Source: G963666705 sp963666705 (GTDB lineage: Bacteria; Pseudomonadota; Alphaproteobacteria; CADEGL01). Taken from it: a DNA stretch of 51,539 nt. A program made the position numbers and the translations under genes. The notes below the pieces were generated by a model. That model had not been told where the DNA came from. It saw only the letters and a program-made list of their open reading frames with translations, and made no database searches. The stretch is taken from the NCBI GenBank assembly GCA_963666705.2, contig CAXXKO010000020.1, forward strand, positions 1-51,539, given 5' to 3'. Each line of letters opens with the position of its first letter. Within the stretch, counting starts at the first letter, position 1. Below, piece by piece: positions 24,414 through 32,588 of this stretch.

Positions 24414-26132
24414 ATGAGCGAAGCAGCCGAGAAAATCACCGAGCTAAAGCCGGCGGAGGAGAAGATCTCCGGCGGCCATCTGGTTGCCAAGGCGCTCAGG
24501 GCCGAAGGCGTCGATACCATCTTCACCCTCTGTGGCGGCCACATCATCGATATCTACGACGGCTGCCTCGACGAGGGCATCAAGATCATCGACGTGCGCC
24601 ACGAGCAGGTGGCGGCCCACGCCGCCGACGGCTACGCCCGCCAGACGGGCAAGCCCGGCTGCGCCGTGGTCACGGCCGGCCCCGGCACGACCAACGCCAT
24701 GACCGGCATCGCCAACGCCTTCCGGGCCGAAAGCCCGATGCTGTTGATCGGCGGCCAGGGGGCGCTGAGCCAGCACAAGATGGGCTCGCTCCAGGACCTG
24801 CCGCATGTCGACATGTTGGCGCCGATCACCAAGTTCGCCGCCACCGTGCCCCATACCGAGCGCATCGCCGACATGGTCTCCATGGCCTTCCGCGAGTGCC
24901 AGAACGGCGCGCCGGGGCCATCCTACCTCGAGATCCCGCGCGACATCCTCGACGCCAAGGTGGACCTCGCCAAGGCGCGCATCCCCGCGGCCGGGCAATA
25001 CCGGGCCTCGACCAAGTCGGTTGGCGACCCGGCGGCTGTCGAGCGGCTGGCCGATATTCTGGTCGAGTCGAAGCGGCCCTGCGTGCTGCTCGGCACCCAG
25101 GTCTGGACCTGCGGCGCCACGGACGCGGCGCGGGGCTTCGTCCGCGCGCTCAACATCCCCGCCTACATGAACGGCTCGGGCCGCGGCACCCTGCCGCCCG
25201 GTGATGCGCACCACTTCCACCGCACCCGCAGCATGGCCTTCGGCAAGGCCGACGTGATCGTCATCGTCGGCACGCCCTTCGACTTCCGCATGGGCTATGG
25301 CCGGCGCCTGCGCGCCGACGCCACGGTGGTGCAGATCGACATGGACTACCGCACCGTCGGCAAGAACCGCGACATCTCCCTGGGCCTCGTGGGCGACGTG
25401 GGCGCCATCCTCTCGGCCGTGACGGACGCCGCCACCGGGCGCGCGGACAACGGCGCCAAGGGGCGGGAAGACTGGATGGCCGAGCTGCGCGCCGCCGAGG
25501 CGGGCGCTACCGAGAAGCTGATGGCGAGCTTCTTGTCAGAGGCGACGCCCATCAGCCCCTACCGGGTGGCGTGGGAGCTCAACGAGTTTCTGACCGAAGA
25601 CACGATCTATATCGGCGATGGCGGCGACGTGGTGACCATCTCGGCGCAGGCCGTGCAGCCGCGCGCGCCCGGCCATTGGATGGACCCGGGGCCGCTCGGC
25701 TCGCTCGGCGTCGGCACCGCTTTCTCGATCGCGTCCAAGCTCGCCCATCCGGAGAAGGAGGTGCTGTGCTACTACGGCGACGGCGCCTTCGCCATGACCG
25801 GCTTCGACATGGAGACGGCCAACCGCTTCAATGCGCCGTTCCTCGCCGTCATCGGCAACAACTCGTCCATGAACCAGATCCGCTTTGGGCAGGTCATGAA
25901 ATACGGCGAGCAGCGCGGCAATGTCGGCAACAAGCTGGGCGACGTGCCGTTCGAGCAGTTCGCCGAGATGCTGGGCGGCTATGGCGAGGGCGTGAGCGAA
26001 CCTGCGGAGATCCGCCCGGCGCTCGAGCGCGGGCGCGAGGCCGTCAAGTCCGGCAAGTCGGCCGTCATCAACATCTGGGTGGACCCGAACGAATACGCGC
26101 CCGGGACCCGCAACCAGACCATGTACAAATAG
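24414..26132 (+). CDS. Thiamine-diphosphate-dependent lyase/decarboxylase, HACL2/ILVBL- or acetolactate-synthase-like
   Basis: The 572-residue enzyme has the three domains of the acetolactate-synthase superfamily. The PYR domain (from about residue 20) has the catalytic Glu64 in DVRHEQ and VTAGPGTTN. The PP domain has the cofactor motif GDGAFAMTGFDMETANRF followed by GNNSSMNQ. The N-terminal wording FTLCGGHI...DVRHEQ...LLIGGQGA recalls the HACL2/ILVBL branch (2-hydroxyacyl-CoA lyases releasing formyl-CoA) more than oxalyl-CoA decarboxylase, by memory only. The next gene is a formyl-CoA-transferase-like protein. A biosynthetic acetolactate synthase is unlikely because no small subunit or ilv neighbours are present. 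Confidence 0.8.
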   Translation: MSEAAEKITELKPAEEKISGGHLVAKALRAEGVDTIFTLCGGHIIDIYDGCLDEGIKIIDVRHEQVAAHAADGYARQTGKPGCAVVTAGPGTTNAMTGIANAFRAESPMLLIGGQGALSQHKMGSLQDLPHVDMLAPITKFAATVPHTERIADMVSMAFRECQNGAPGPSYLEIPRDILDAKVDLAKARIPAAGQYRASTKSVGDPAAVERLADILVESKRPCVLLGTQVWTCGATDAARGFVRALNIPAYMNGSGRGTLPPGDAHHFHRTRSMAFGKADVIVIVGTPFDFRMGYGRRLRADATVVQIDMDYRTVGKNRDISLGLVGDVGAILSAVTDAATGRADNGAKGREDWMAELRAAEAGATEKLMASFLSEATPISPYRVAWELNEFLTEDTIYIGDGGDVVTISAQAVQPRAPGHWMDPGPLGSLGVGTAFSIASKLAHPEKEVLCYYGDGAFAMTGFDMETANRFNAPFLAVIGNNSSMNQIRFGQVMKYGEQRGNVGNKLGDVPFEQFAEMLGGYGEGVSEPAEIRPALERGREAVKSGKSAVINIWVDPNEYAPGTRNQTMYK

Positions 26133-26204
26133 CCGGCTTCAGGCCAAGAGGCCGCGCGGCGACCGTCTCAGATGCGCCCGTCTCAGATGCGAAAGAGGAA
26201 AGCA

Positions 26205-27446
26205 ATGTCGAAAGCCCTCGATGGAGTCCGTATCCTCGACATGACCCACGTCCAGTCGGGCCCGACCTGCACCCAGCTCCTGGCCTGGCTGGGCGCCGAC
26301 GTGATCAAGGTCGAGCGCCCGGGCACGGGCGACATCACGCGCCAGCAGCTGCGCGACATCCCCGACGTCGACAGCCTCTACTTCACCATGCTGAACTCGA
26401 ACAAGAAGAGCGTCACCCTCAACACCAAGGCGGAGACGGGCAAGCGCATCTTCACCAAGCTGATCGAAGCCTGCGACGTCATGGTCGAGAACTTCGCCCC
26501 CGGCGCGCTCGACCGCATGGGCTTCACCTGGGAACGGATCCATGAGATCAACCCGCGCATGATCTACGCCTCGGTCAAGGGCTTCGGCCCCGGCCCCTAT
26601 GAGGACTGCAAGGTCTACGAGAACGTGGCCCAATGCACCGGCGGCTCGGCCACCACGACGGGCTTCGACGACGGGCCGCCGACGGTGACGGGCGCCCAGA
26701 TCGGCGATTCCGGCACCGGGCTTCACCTCGCCCTCGGCATCGTCTCCGCCCTCTACCAGCGCGAGGCCACGGGCCGCGGCCAGCGCGTCTCCTGCGCCAT
26801 GCAGGACGGGGTGCTCAACCTGTGCCGGGTCAAGCTGCGCGACCAGCAGCGCCTGGCCCACGGCCCCCTCAAGGAATTCCCGCAATACCCCAATGGCGAG
26901 TTCGGCGAGGCGGTGCCGCGGGCGGGCAATGCCTCGGGCGGCGGGCAGCCGGGCTGGGCCGTCAAGACCAAGGGCGGTGGCCTCGACGACTACGTCTACG
27001 TCATCATCCAGCCCCAGGGCTGGGAGCAGCTGATGAAGACCATCGGGCGCGAGGCGCTGATCGAGGACCCCGAATGGGCCACGCCGGCGGCGCGGCTGCC
27101 CAAGCTCGACCAATGCTTCGGCATGATCGAGGAATGGACCCTGACCAAGGGCAAGTTCGAGGTCATGGACATCCTCAACGCGCGCGACGTGCCTTGCGGC
27201 CCGATCCTCTCCATGAAGGAGTTGGCCGAGGAGGAGTCCCTGCGCGCGACCGGCACGGTGGTCGAGGTCGATCACCCCACGCGCGGCAAGTACCTGACCG
27301 TGGGCAATCCGATCAAGATGTCGGATTCCCCCGCCGACGTGGAGCGCTCGCCCCTCCTCGGCGAACATACGGACGAGATCCTCAGGGAGGTCGTCGGGTT
27401 CTCCGACGCCGAGATCGAGGCGGCGCGGGCCGAGGGCGCCGTCTAG
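26205..27446 (+). CDS. Class III CoA-transferase, formyl-CoA:oxalate CoA-transferase-like (CaiB/BaiF)
   Basis: The 413-residue protein resembles Oxalobacter Frc over its whole length as I recall that sequence: LDGVRILDMTHVQSGP, VKGFGPGP, VYENVAQCTGGSATTTGFDDGPP, and the catalytic Asp168 in IGDSGTGLHL, which aligns with Asp169 of Frc. The GGGQPGW loop (about residues 245-251) corresponds to the glycine loop of Frc. It moves CoA from formyl-CoA or another acyl-CoA to a carboxylate. The ATG at 26205 was chosen by homology. The TAG stop is formed by the CTAG of the repeat that follows. Next to a lyase that may release formyl-CoA, it could recycle that formyl-CoA to activate incoming acid. Confidence 0.88.
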   Translation: MSKALDGVRILDMTHVQSGPTCTQLLAWLGADVIKVERPGTGDITRQQLRDIPDVDSLYFTMLNSNKKSVTLNTKAETGKRIFTKLIEACDVMVENFAPGALDRMGFTWERIHEINPRMIYASVKGFGPGPYEDCKVYENVAQCTGGSATTTGFDDGPPTVTGAQIGDSGTGLHLALGIVSALYQREATGRGQRVSCAMQDGVLNLCRVKLRDQQRLAHGPLKEFPQYPNGEFGEAVPRAGNASGGGQPGWAVKTKGGGLDDYVYVIIQPQGWEQLMKTIGREALIEDPEWATPAARLPKLDQCFGMIEEWTLTKGKFEVMDILNARDVPCGPILSMKELAEEESLRATGTVVEVDHPTRGKYLTVGNPIKMSDSPADVERSPLLGEHTDEILREVVGFSDAEIEAARAEGAV

Positions 27447-27592
27447 AGTGGTTCCGCTTTGATCGGACCCACTCTAGCATTTATGTCGCTCGCGGCAGCG
27501 GACCCGATGGTCCGCGCCTGCGCGGGCGCGCCGGACGACCGGCGGGCCGCCTTGCGGCCTGGCGCGATTCCAGATGAGGTGGAAACGCTCTA
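27443..27592. repeat. Hairpin-rich dispersed repeat, locus B
   Basis: This 150-bp copy of the same family as 18554-18704 starts CTAGAGTGGTTCCGC and ends GGAAACGCTCTA, with the shared GGCGGGCCGCCTTGCGGCCTG block. It contributes the stop codon of the CoA-transferase gene and ends 32 bp before the next start codon. It lies inside an apparent operon and may act as a stability or attenuation hairpin. Confidence 0.85.
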
Positions 27593-27624
27593 AGGCACGG
27601 TCCAACGCCGACAGGGAGCAAGTC

Positions 27625-28539
27625 ATGCGCATTATCTTGAACGGCCAGCAGGCGTTCGGCCAAGCGGTCCTCGAAGCCCTGCTCGAGAGGGGCGAGGATG
27701 TGGTCGGCGTCTATTGCGCGCCCGACAAGGAAGGCCGGCGGATCGACCCGCTTAAGGAGCTGGCGGATTCCAAGGGCCTGCCCGTGTTCCAGCCGCCCTC
27801 CTTCAAGGAGCCGGCGGTATGGGAGCAGATGCGCGCCCTCGAGCCCGACCTGGGGGTCATGGCCTATGTGATCGTCCTGGTGCCCCAGGAAGCGCTCGAC
27901 ATCCCCAAGCTCGGGACCATCCAGTACCACCCGTCCCTGCTGCCGCTCCATCGCGGGCCGAGCTCCATCAACTGGCCCATCATCCAGGGTGCCAAGAAGA
28001 CGGGCCTCTCCATCTTCTGGCCCGACGAGGGCCTCGATACCGGCCCCATCCTCTTGCAGAAGGAAGTCGAGATCGGCGAGGACGATACCCTCGGCAGCAT
28101 CTATTTCGATCGCCTCTTCCCCATGGGCGTCCAGGCCATGCTGGAAGCCGTCGACCTGGTGCGCGAGGGCAAGGCGCCGCGCATCGAACAGGACCATTCC
28201 AAGGCCACCTATGAGAGCTGGTGCCGCAAGGCGGACGTGGAGATCGACTGGTCCCGCCCCGTTGCGGAAGTCCACAACCTGATCCGCGGCGCGAGCCCGC
28301 AGCCCGGCGCCTGGACCACGCGGGGCGGCGCCGTCCTCAAGATCTTCGATAGCGCCAAGCGGCCCGAGGCGGGCGGCGCGCCAGGCGAGGTGGTGGATGT
28401 GTCGGGCGAGGGGTTCACCGTCGCGGCGGGGGGCGGCGCCATAGCGGTCGGCCGCGTCCAGCCCGAGGGCGAGAAGAAGATCGCGGCCGGCGAGTACGCG
28501 GCGGCGGCGGGCGTGAGCAAGGGCGACCACCTGGGCTGA
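27625..28539 (+). CDS. Formyltransferase-fold protein resembling 10-formyl-tetrahydrofolate dehydrogenase hydrolase domain
   Basis: This 304-residue protein has an N-terminal formyltransferase domain (FGQAVLEALLERGEDVVGVYCAPDKEG) with HPSLLPLHRG around residues 106-115 and GLDTGPILLQKE near 147, plus a Fmt-type C-terminal domain. It is closer in wording to the hydrolase domain of ALDH1L1 (YHPSLLPxHRG, SIFWxDxGLDTG, NWxxxIxG) than to methionyl-tRNA formyltransferase. The residue two before the active-site His is Gln rather than the Asn of Fmt; ALDH1L1 also lacks that Asn. It probably transfers or hydrolyses a one-carbon formyl group, using tetrahydrofolate. Its place beside a formyl-CoA enzyme is suggestive. 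ArnA-like sugar formyltransferase is an alternative. Confidence 0.78.
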   Translation: MRIILNGQQAFGQAVLEALLERGEDVVGVYCAPDKEGRRIDPLKELADSKGLPVFQPPSFKEPAVWEQMRALEPDLGVMAYVIVLVPQEALDIPKLGTIQYHPSLLPLHRGPSSINWPIIQGAKKTGLSIFWPDEGLDTGPILLQKEVEIGEDDTLGSIYFDRLFPMGVQAMLEAVDLVREGKAPRIEQDHSKATYESWCRKADVEIDWSRPVAEVHNLIRGASPQPGAWTTRGGAVLKIFDSAKRPEAGGAPGEVVDVSGEGFTVAAGGGAIAVGRVQPEGEKKIAAGEYAAAAGVSKGDHLG

Positions 28540-28571
28540 GGCGCCGGCATTCGTGGGGAAGGAGCCTGCCC

Positions 28572-29375
28572 ATGGAACGGGTCACCGACGAGCAATTTAA
28601 GGCGTACGAGGCGGACGGGGCGGTCCTGCTGCCCGGCCTCTTCACCGATTGGGTCGCGCCGCTGCGGGCGGGGATCGAGAAGAACATCGCCGCGCCCGGC
28701 CCCGATGTCCGCCAGTATGTCGGCGCGGGCGGCACGGGCCTCTTCTTTGGCGACTACTGCAACTGGGCACGGATTCCGGAATATCGCGCGTTCCTGTTCG
28801 ATTCGCCGGCCGCGGCGATCGCCGCCCGGCTCATGGGCTCGGAGTCGGCTCGCCTGTTCCACGAGCATGTGCTGGTCAAGGAATTGGACGCCATGCAGCC
28901 CACGCCCTGGCACCAGGACCAGCCCTATTACTGCGTCGATGGCGATCAGGTGTGCAGCCTGTGGCTGGCGCTCGACGAGGTGTCGCGCGACACGAGCGTC
29001 GAATACCTGGCCGGATCCCACAAATGGGGCCGCTGGTTCCGGCCGGAGCGGTTCAATGGCGTGGCGCTGAACGATGCGCAAGGCTGGGAGCAGACGCCGG
29101 ACGTGGAGAGCCGGCGCGGCGAATTCAGGATCCTCGGCTGGGACCTCGCACCCGGTGACGCCATCGCTTTCCACTTCATGACCCTGCACGGCGCCCCGCC
29201 CAACAGGCACCCGCGCCGCCGCCGCGCCTTCACCTCGCGCTGGATGGGCGACGACGCCCGCTTCGCCGACCGCGCCGGCCCGACCTCGCCACCCTTCCCG
29301 GGCCTCTCGCTGCGCCACGGCGACCCCATGGACGCGCCAGAGTTCCCGCTGATCCTGCCCCGCCACACCGCTTGA
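28572..29375 (+). CDS. Phytanoyl-CoA dioxygenase (PhyH)-family non-haem iron oxygenase
   Basis: This 267-residue double-stranded beta-helix oxygenase has the iron triad visible: His114 and Asp116 in PWHQDQPYY and the distal His206 in MTLHGAPPN, followed by an Arg-rich strand (RRRRAFTSRW) that should hold the 2-oxoglutarate carboxylate. The length is typical of the family. PhyH proteins hydroxylate next to a carboxyl or thioester, classically the alpha carbon of phytanoyl-CoA, but bacterial members act on many small molecules. It lies 32 bp after the formyltransferase-like gene, so co-transcription is likely. Confidence 0.85.
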   Translation: MERVTDEQFKAYEADGAVLLPGLFTDWVAPLRAGIEKNIAAPGPDVRQYVGAGGTGLFFGDYCNWARIPEYRAFLFDSPAAAIAARLMGSESARLFHEHVLVKELDAMQPTPWHQDQPYYCVDGDQVCSLWLALDEVSRDTSVEYLAGSHKWGRWFRPERFNGVALNDAQGWEQTPDVESRRGEFRILGWDLAPGDAIAFHFMTLHGAPPNRHPRRRRAFTSRWMGDDARFADRAGPTSPPFPGLSLRHGDPMDAPEFPLILPRHTA

Positions 29376-29436
29376 CACCCGGGCGGCCTTGCCTCGGTAA
29401 TGGACCGATATCCGCGGTCCGGGCGAAGGGGGAAGC

Positions 29437-29718
29437 ATGCGCGCGCTACAGATCGAAACGGCGGGGGGCGAGCCCCGGGTGACGGACGTCCAGGCCCGCA
29501 TGCCGGGCCCGGGCGAGGCCATGGTGCGGATCGATTCGGCCTATGTGGGCACGCGCGAGCGTAGCAGCGCGTCCGGCAACCGGGATGTCTATCTTCCGGG
29601 GCACCGGCGCAAGTTCCCCCTCACCCTCGGCTACCAGGCCGGCGCCACGGTCACGGAAGTGGGGGAGGGGAGCACAATCGCACCCGGCACGCGGGTCTTT
29701 GTCAACGGCTTCGCCGAA
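29437..29718 (+). pseudogene. Zinc-type (MDR) alcohol dehydrogenase, N-terminal fragment (split by IS1595)
   Basis: The first 94 codons of a medium-chain dehydrogenase (GroES-like domain: MPGPGEAMVRIDSAYVGTRE, FPLTLGYQAGATVTEVGEG) are present. Reading on, the frame enters the IS at 29719 and stops at 29773-29775. Joining 29718 to 30802 gives GFAECRRCHQCLNGNMGQC, which restores the structural-zinc cysteine cluster and a 341-residue protein. No other damage is visible, so the insertion is recent. Confidence 0.92.
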
Positions 29719-30793
29719 CGTCCCTATCCGGTTAATGCAGGTAGCGACCGAGTGTTCTTTATATGTTCGCTCTAAGGGTGTACTGTTCCCGCCTCTGAGG
29801 ATTGGTCGGGAGACAGGGCATGAGCGGCTTGTTGACGTTCCAAGAGCGCTACCGAGACGAGGAATCGTGCATCCTGGCCTTGGCGGATCGACGCTGGCCG
29901 TCTGGGTTTGCGTGCGCCCGCTGCGGGCACCGGCGGGGCTATCGGCACAAGGCGCGGGCGCGCGTCTTCGAATGCGCGGCTTGCGGTCGTCAAGAGTCGG
30001 TGACGGCGGGAACCATCTTCCACCGCACCCGCACACCGTTGCCCAAATGGTTCCTGGCGGCGTGGTTGATGGGGCGGGACAAGCGCGGGGTCTCGGCCCT
30101 GTTCCTGGCGCGCGAGCTGGGGCTTCGCTATGAGACCGCATGGCTGATGGCTCACAAGCTGCGCCATGGCTTGGCGGAGCGGCCGGATGCGTTGCTGGAC
30201 GGCATGGTCGAGGTCGATGAGAGCTACTACGGCGGGCGCGGCAAGCCCGAGAGCCGGGGCCGCGGGATGGCCAATGCCAACAAGAGCCTGCTCGTGCTGG
30301 CGGTGGAGAAGGTGGCGGTGGCGCCGGGCAAGGGGGTCGAGGGCAGCGGCTTCGTCGCCGGCCGGGCGCGGCTTGCCATCCTGCCCCGGGCCAATGCCGA
30401 GCAGCTCGGCGGCTTCGTGCGGGCCGCCGTGACGCCGGGCGCGCGCCTGCTGACCGACGATTTCAAGGGCTATGCCGGGCTCGGCGCCGTCTACCGGCAC
30501 CAGCCCACCGTCCAAGGCCAAGGCAAGAACGCCGAGACGCAGATGCCGATCATCCACGTCCTGTTCAGCAACCTCAAGACCTGGCTCAACGGCACCTACC
30601 ATGGCGTCAGCGCCAAGCACTTGCCGCGCTATGGCCGGGAATGGGCCTATCGCTTCAACCGCCGCCGGCGGATCGACGACCTCGGCGACTTCGTCCTGAG
30701 CCGCGCCATGGCCCGGCCAACCATCACATACCGCCAGTTGATCCACGGTCTGCAACCCAACGACGCGCTACCTGCATTAACCGGATAGGGACG
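29719..30793 (+). mobile_element. IS1595-family insertion sequence (ISXO2-like), 1075 bp
   Basis: Perfect inverted ends begin CGTCCCTATCCGGTTAATGC and extend through AGGTAGCG (28 bp). An 8-bp target duplication TCGCCGAA lies at 29711-29718 and 30794-30801, the length typical of IS1595. One transposase gene is carried, with its stop codon inside the right inverted repeat. It splits a zinc dehydrogenase gene. Confidence 0.95.
29820..30788 (+). CDS. IS1595-family transposase (ISXO2-like)
   Basis: The 322-residue transposase has an N-terminal zinc ribbon (CARCGH near residue 37 and CAACGR about 20 residues later) and an ISXO2-like catalytic domain: VEVDESYYGG, LLTDDFKGY, and HVLFSNLKTWLNGTYHGVS, ending in YRFNRR. 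I chose the ATG at 29820 (site GGGAGACAGGG) over a TTG at 29802. It is full length. Its last codons and TAG stop lie within the right terminal repeat. Confidence 0.94.
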   Translation: MSGLLTFQERYRDEESCILALADRRWPSGFACARCGHRRGYRHKARARVFECAACGRQESVTAGTIFHRTRTPLPKWFLAAWLMGRDKRGVSALFLARELGLRYETAWLMAHKLRHGLAERPDALLDGMVEVDESYYGGRGKPESRGRGMANANKSLLVLAVEKVAVAPGKGVEGSGFVAGRARLAILPRANAEQLGGFVRAAVTPGARLLTDDFKGYAGLGAVYRHQPTVQGQGKNAETQMPIIHVLFSNLKTWLNGTYHGVSAKHLPRYGREWAYRFNRRRRIDDLGDFVLSRAMARPTITYRQLIHGLQPNDALPALTG

Positions 30794-30801
30794 TCGCCGA
30801 A

Positions 30802-31545
30802 TGCCGCCGCTGCCACCAGTGCCTCAACGGCAACATGGGTCAGTGCCCCAATCACGACCTTCTCGGCCTCGACGTGGACGGCTGCCTCGCCGAGTTCGTG
30901 ACCGCGCCCGAGCTCTGTTTCTTCCCCGTGCCACCGGAGATCCCAACCGATGCCATCGCCGGCGTCTCCGAGATTTCCACGGCGCTGCGCGGCCTCAAGC
31001 GCGCGGGGCCGATCGTGGGGCGCAAGGTGGCCGCCGTCGGGTGCGGCGTTATCGGCATCACCATCGCCGTCCTCCTGAGCCTTTCGGGCGTCGCCTCGCT
31101 GACAATCGTCGATCCGAGCGAAAGAGCCAGGGACCTGGCGCGCCGCTTCGTTCCGGACGCGGAGGTCCTGGCACCCGACGAATTGGGCGCGCGCACCTTC
31201 GATGCGACCTTCGAATCGAGCAACGTGGCCGCCGGCATCGAGCTTGCCATCAAGGCGCTGGCGCCGAGCGGCATTGCGGTGATCTACAGCGCGCTCGGCC
31301 CCGCGACGTTCCATTTCGAGGGCCTCTACAAGCAATGGCACGAGAAGGAGATCACGATCCGCGCGTCGAACGCCAAGAACCCGGAGGACGTGCGCGAAGC
31401 GATCGACCTCCTCGCCGCCCATCCCATCCTCCAGTGCCTGTTCGAGCTCGAGGTGGTGCCGCTGGACCGGGCCGGCGCGGTGCTGGGCGAAATTCTCTCC
31501 GGCGCGCGCCATCGGCCGGTCTGCGTCCGCCCCCACGGCGCCTGA
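30802..31545 (+). pseudogene. Zinc-type (MDR) alcohol dehydrogenase, C-terminal fragment (split by IS1595)
   Basis: The rest of the dehydrogenase starts at the structural-zinc cysteines (CRRCHQC, then GQCPNHDLLG). It contains the nucleotide-binding domain VAAVGCGVIGITIAVLLSLSG (GxGxxG) with an acidic VDPSE after the second strand, which suggests NAD over NADP, and ends before the next dehydrogenase gene. An in-frame ATG at 30835 could permit a truncated product, but it would lack the catalytic GroES-like domain. Confidence 0.92.
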
Positions 31546-31560
31546 GGGCCCGGCGGCACC

Positions 31561-32565
31561 ATGCGGGCATGGCTTCTCAGCGGCTTCGGCGAGAGCCTGG
31601 AGCTTGGGGATCTGCCCGAGCCCGAGCCGGCCCCCGGCGCGGTCGTGGTCGAAGTCGCGGCCTGCGCCATCGGCACGGGCGAGCGGCTGATCGCGGCGGG
31701 CGGGCGCCAGGCCTATACGGGCGAGGCCTTCGCCTTCCCCCACGTCCTCGGCTACCAGGCCTGTGGCCGGGTGGCGGCGGACGGCTGTGGCTGGAGCGCC
31801 GGCCAGCGTGTGGTGGTGGACGGCATCTTCACCTGCGGCCAGTGCCGCTACTGCCGCTCGGGACGCCAGAACCTGTGTGCTTCCATGCGCTACATGGGCA
31901 TCGATTCGGGCCTGCCCGGCGCTTTCGCCGAGCGAGTCGCGGTGCCGGCCACCAACCTCTTCGCCCTGCCCGACAGCATCGACGACCTGGCCGCGACCGT
32001 CGTCTCCGAATTCGCGACGGCCGTCCATGTGGCACGCAAGCTCGGTCTGGACTCGGCCGGCCGCGCCGTGCTTATCGGGTTCGGCCGCCATGGCGCCGCC
32101 ATCGGCGCCGTCCTGCGCGCACGCGCGGCCGCCCTCTCGATTGCCGCGATCGACCCAGCATTACCGAACGCCGAGGCCGCGGGTGCCCTCGGTATCGCGC
32201 TCCACGCTTCCCCGGAGGATTGCGCGGGCGGCGCCACGGGGGTGGTCGATACGGTGGGGAGCGGCGAGACCCTCGCCCGTGCCCTCGAGCTCCTGGCGCC
32301 CGACGGCACGGTGGTGATGCTCGGCGTCCAGCCGCGGCTCGACTTGGCGCTCGCGGAGCCCTACCGCCTCTTGAACAAGCGCGAGGCGACCATCACCGGC
32401 TCGGTCGCCAAGACGCCGCGTGACTTCGAGGAGGCGATTGCGATTGTCGGCGGCGGTGCGGTGCCGGCCCCGCTCCTCGCCGTCGAGGCCATCGGCTGGC
32501 GCGATCTGCCGGATGGCTGGGCGCGAGAGCCGAGCGCGCGTTTGGCGCTCGCGTGGCGGGGCTGA
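31561..32565 (+). CDS. Medium-chain zinc-binding dehydrogenase (MDR family)
   Basis: The 334-residue MDR protein begins 15 bp after the broken dehydrogenase gene. It has a GroES-like domain with FPHVLGYQACGRV, structural-zinc cysteines in GIFTCGQCRYCRSGRQNLC, and a Rossmann domain whose loop is GFGRHGAAIGA. The first zinc-ligand position of typical alcohol dehydrogenases (Cys of the CGSD motif) reads IGTGE here, so the catalytic zinc site looks altered. It may oxidise an alcohol or reduce an aldehyde or quinone from this locus; the specificity is unknown. Confidence 0.85.
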   Translation: MRAWLLSGFGESLELGDLPEPEPAPGAVVVEVAACAIGTGERLIAAGGRQAYTGEAFAFPHVLGYQACGRVAADGCGWSAGQRVVVDGIFTCGQCRYCRSGRQNLCASMRYMGIDSGLPGAFAERVAVPATNLFALPDSIDDLAATVVSEFATAVHVARKLGLDSAGRAVLIGFGRHGAAIGAVLRARAAALSIAAIDPALPNAEAAGALGIALHASPEDCAGGATGVVDTVGSGETLARALELLAPDGTVVMLGVQPRLDLALAEPYRLLNKREATITGSVAKTPRDFEEAIAIVGGGAVPAPLLAVEAIGWRDLPDGWAREPSARLALAWRG

Positions 32566-32588
32566 ACGGAGCGGAGCAGGAACGCGCC

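Noticed and set aside
24414..27446. Straight oxalate-degradation pair (oxc-frc)
   Set aside because: Not excluded, but the ThDP enzyme lacks the N-terminal wording I associate with Oxc and the PhyH and formyl-THF-type neighbours are unexplained by oxalate; kept as the alternative.
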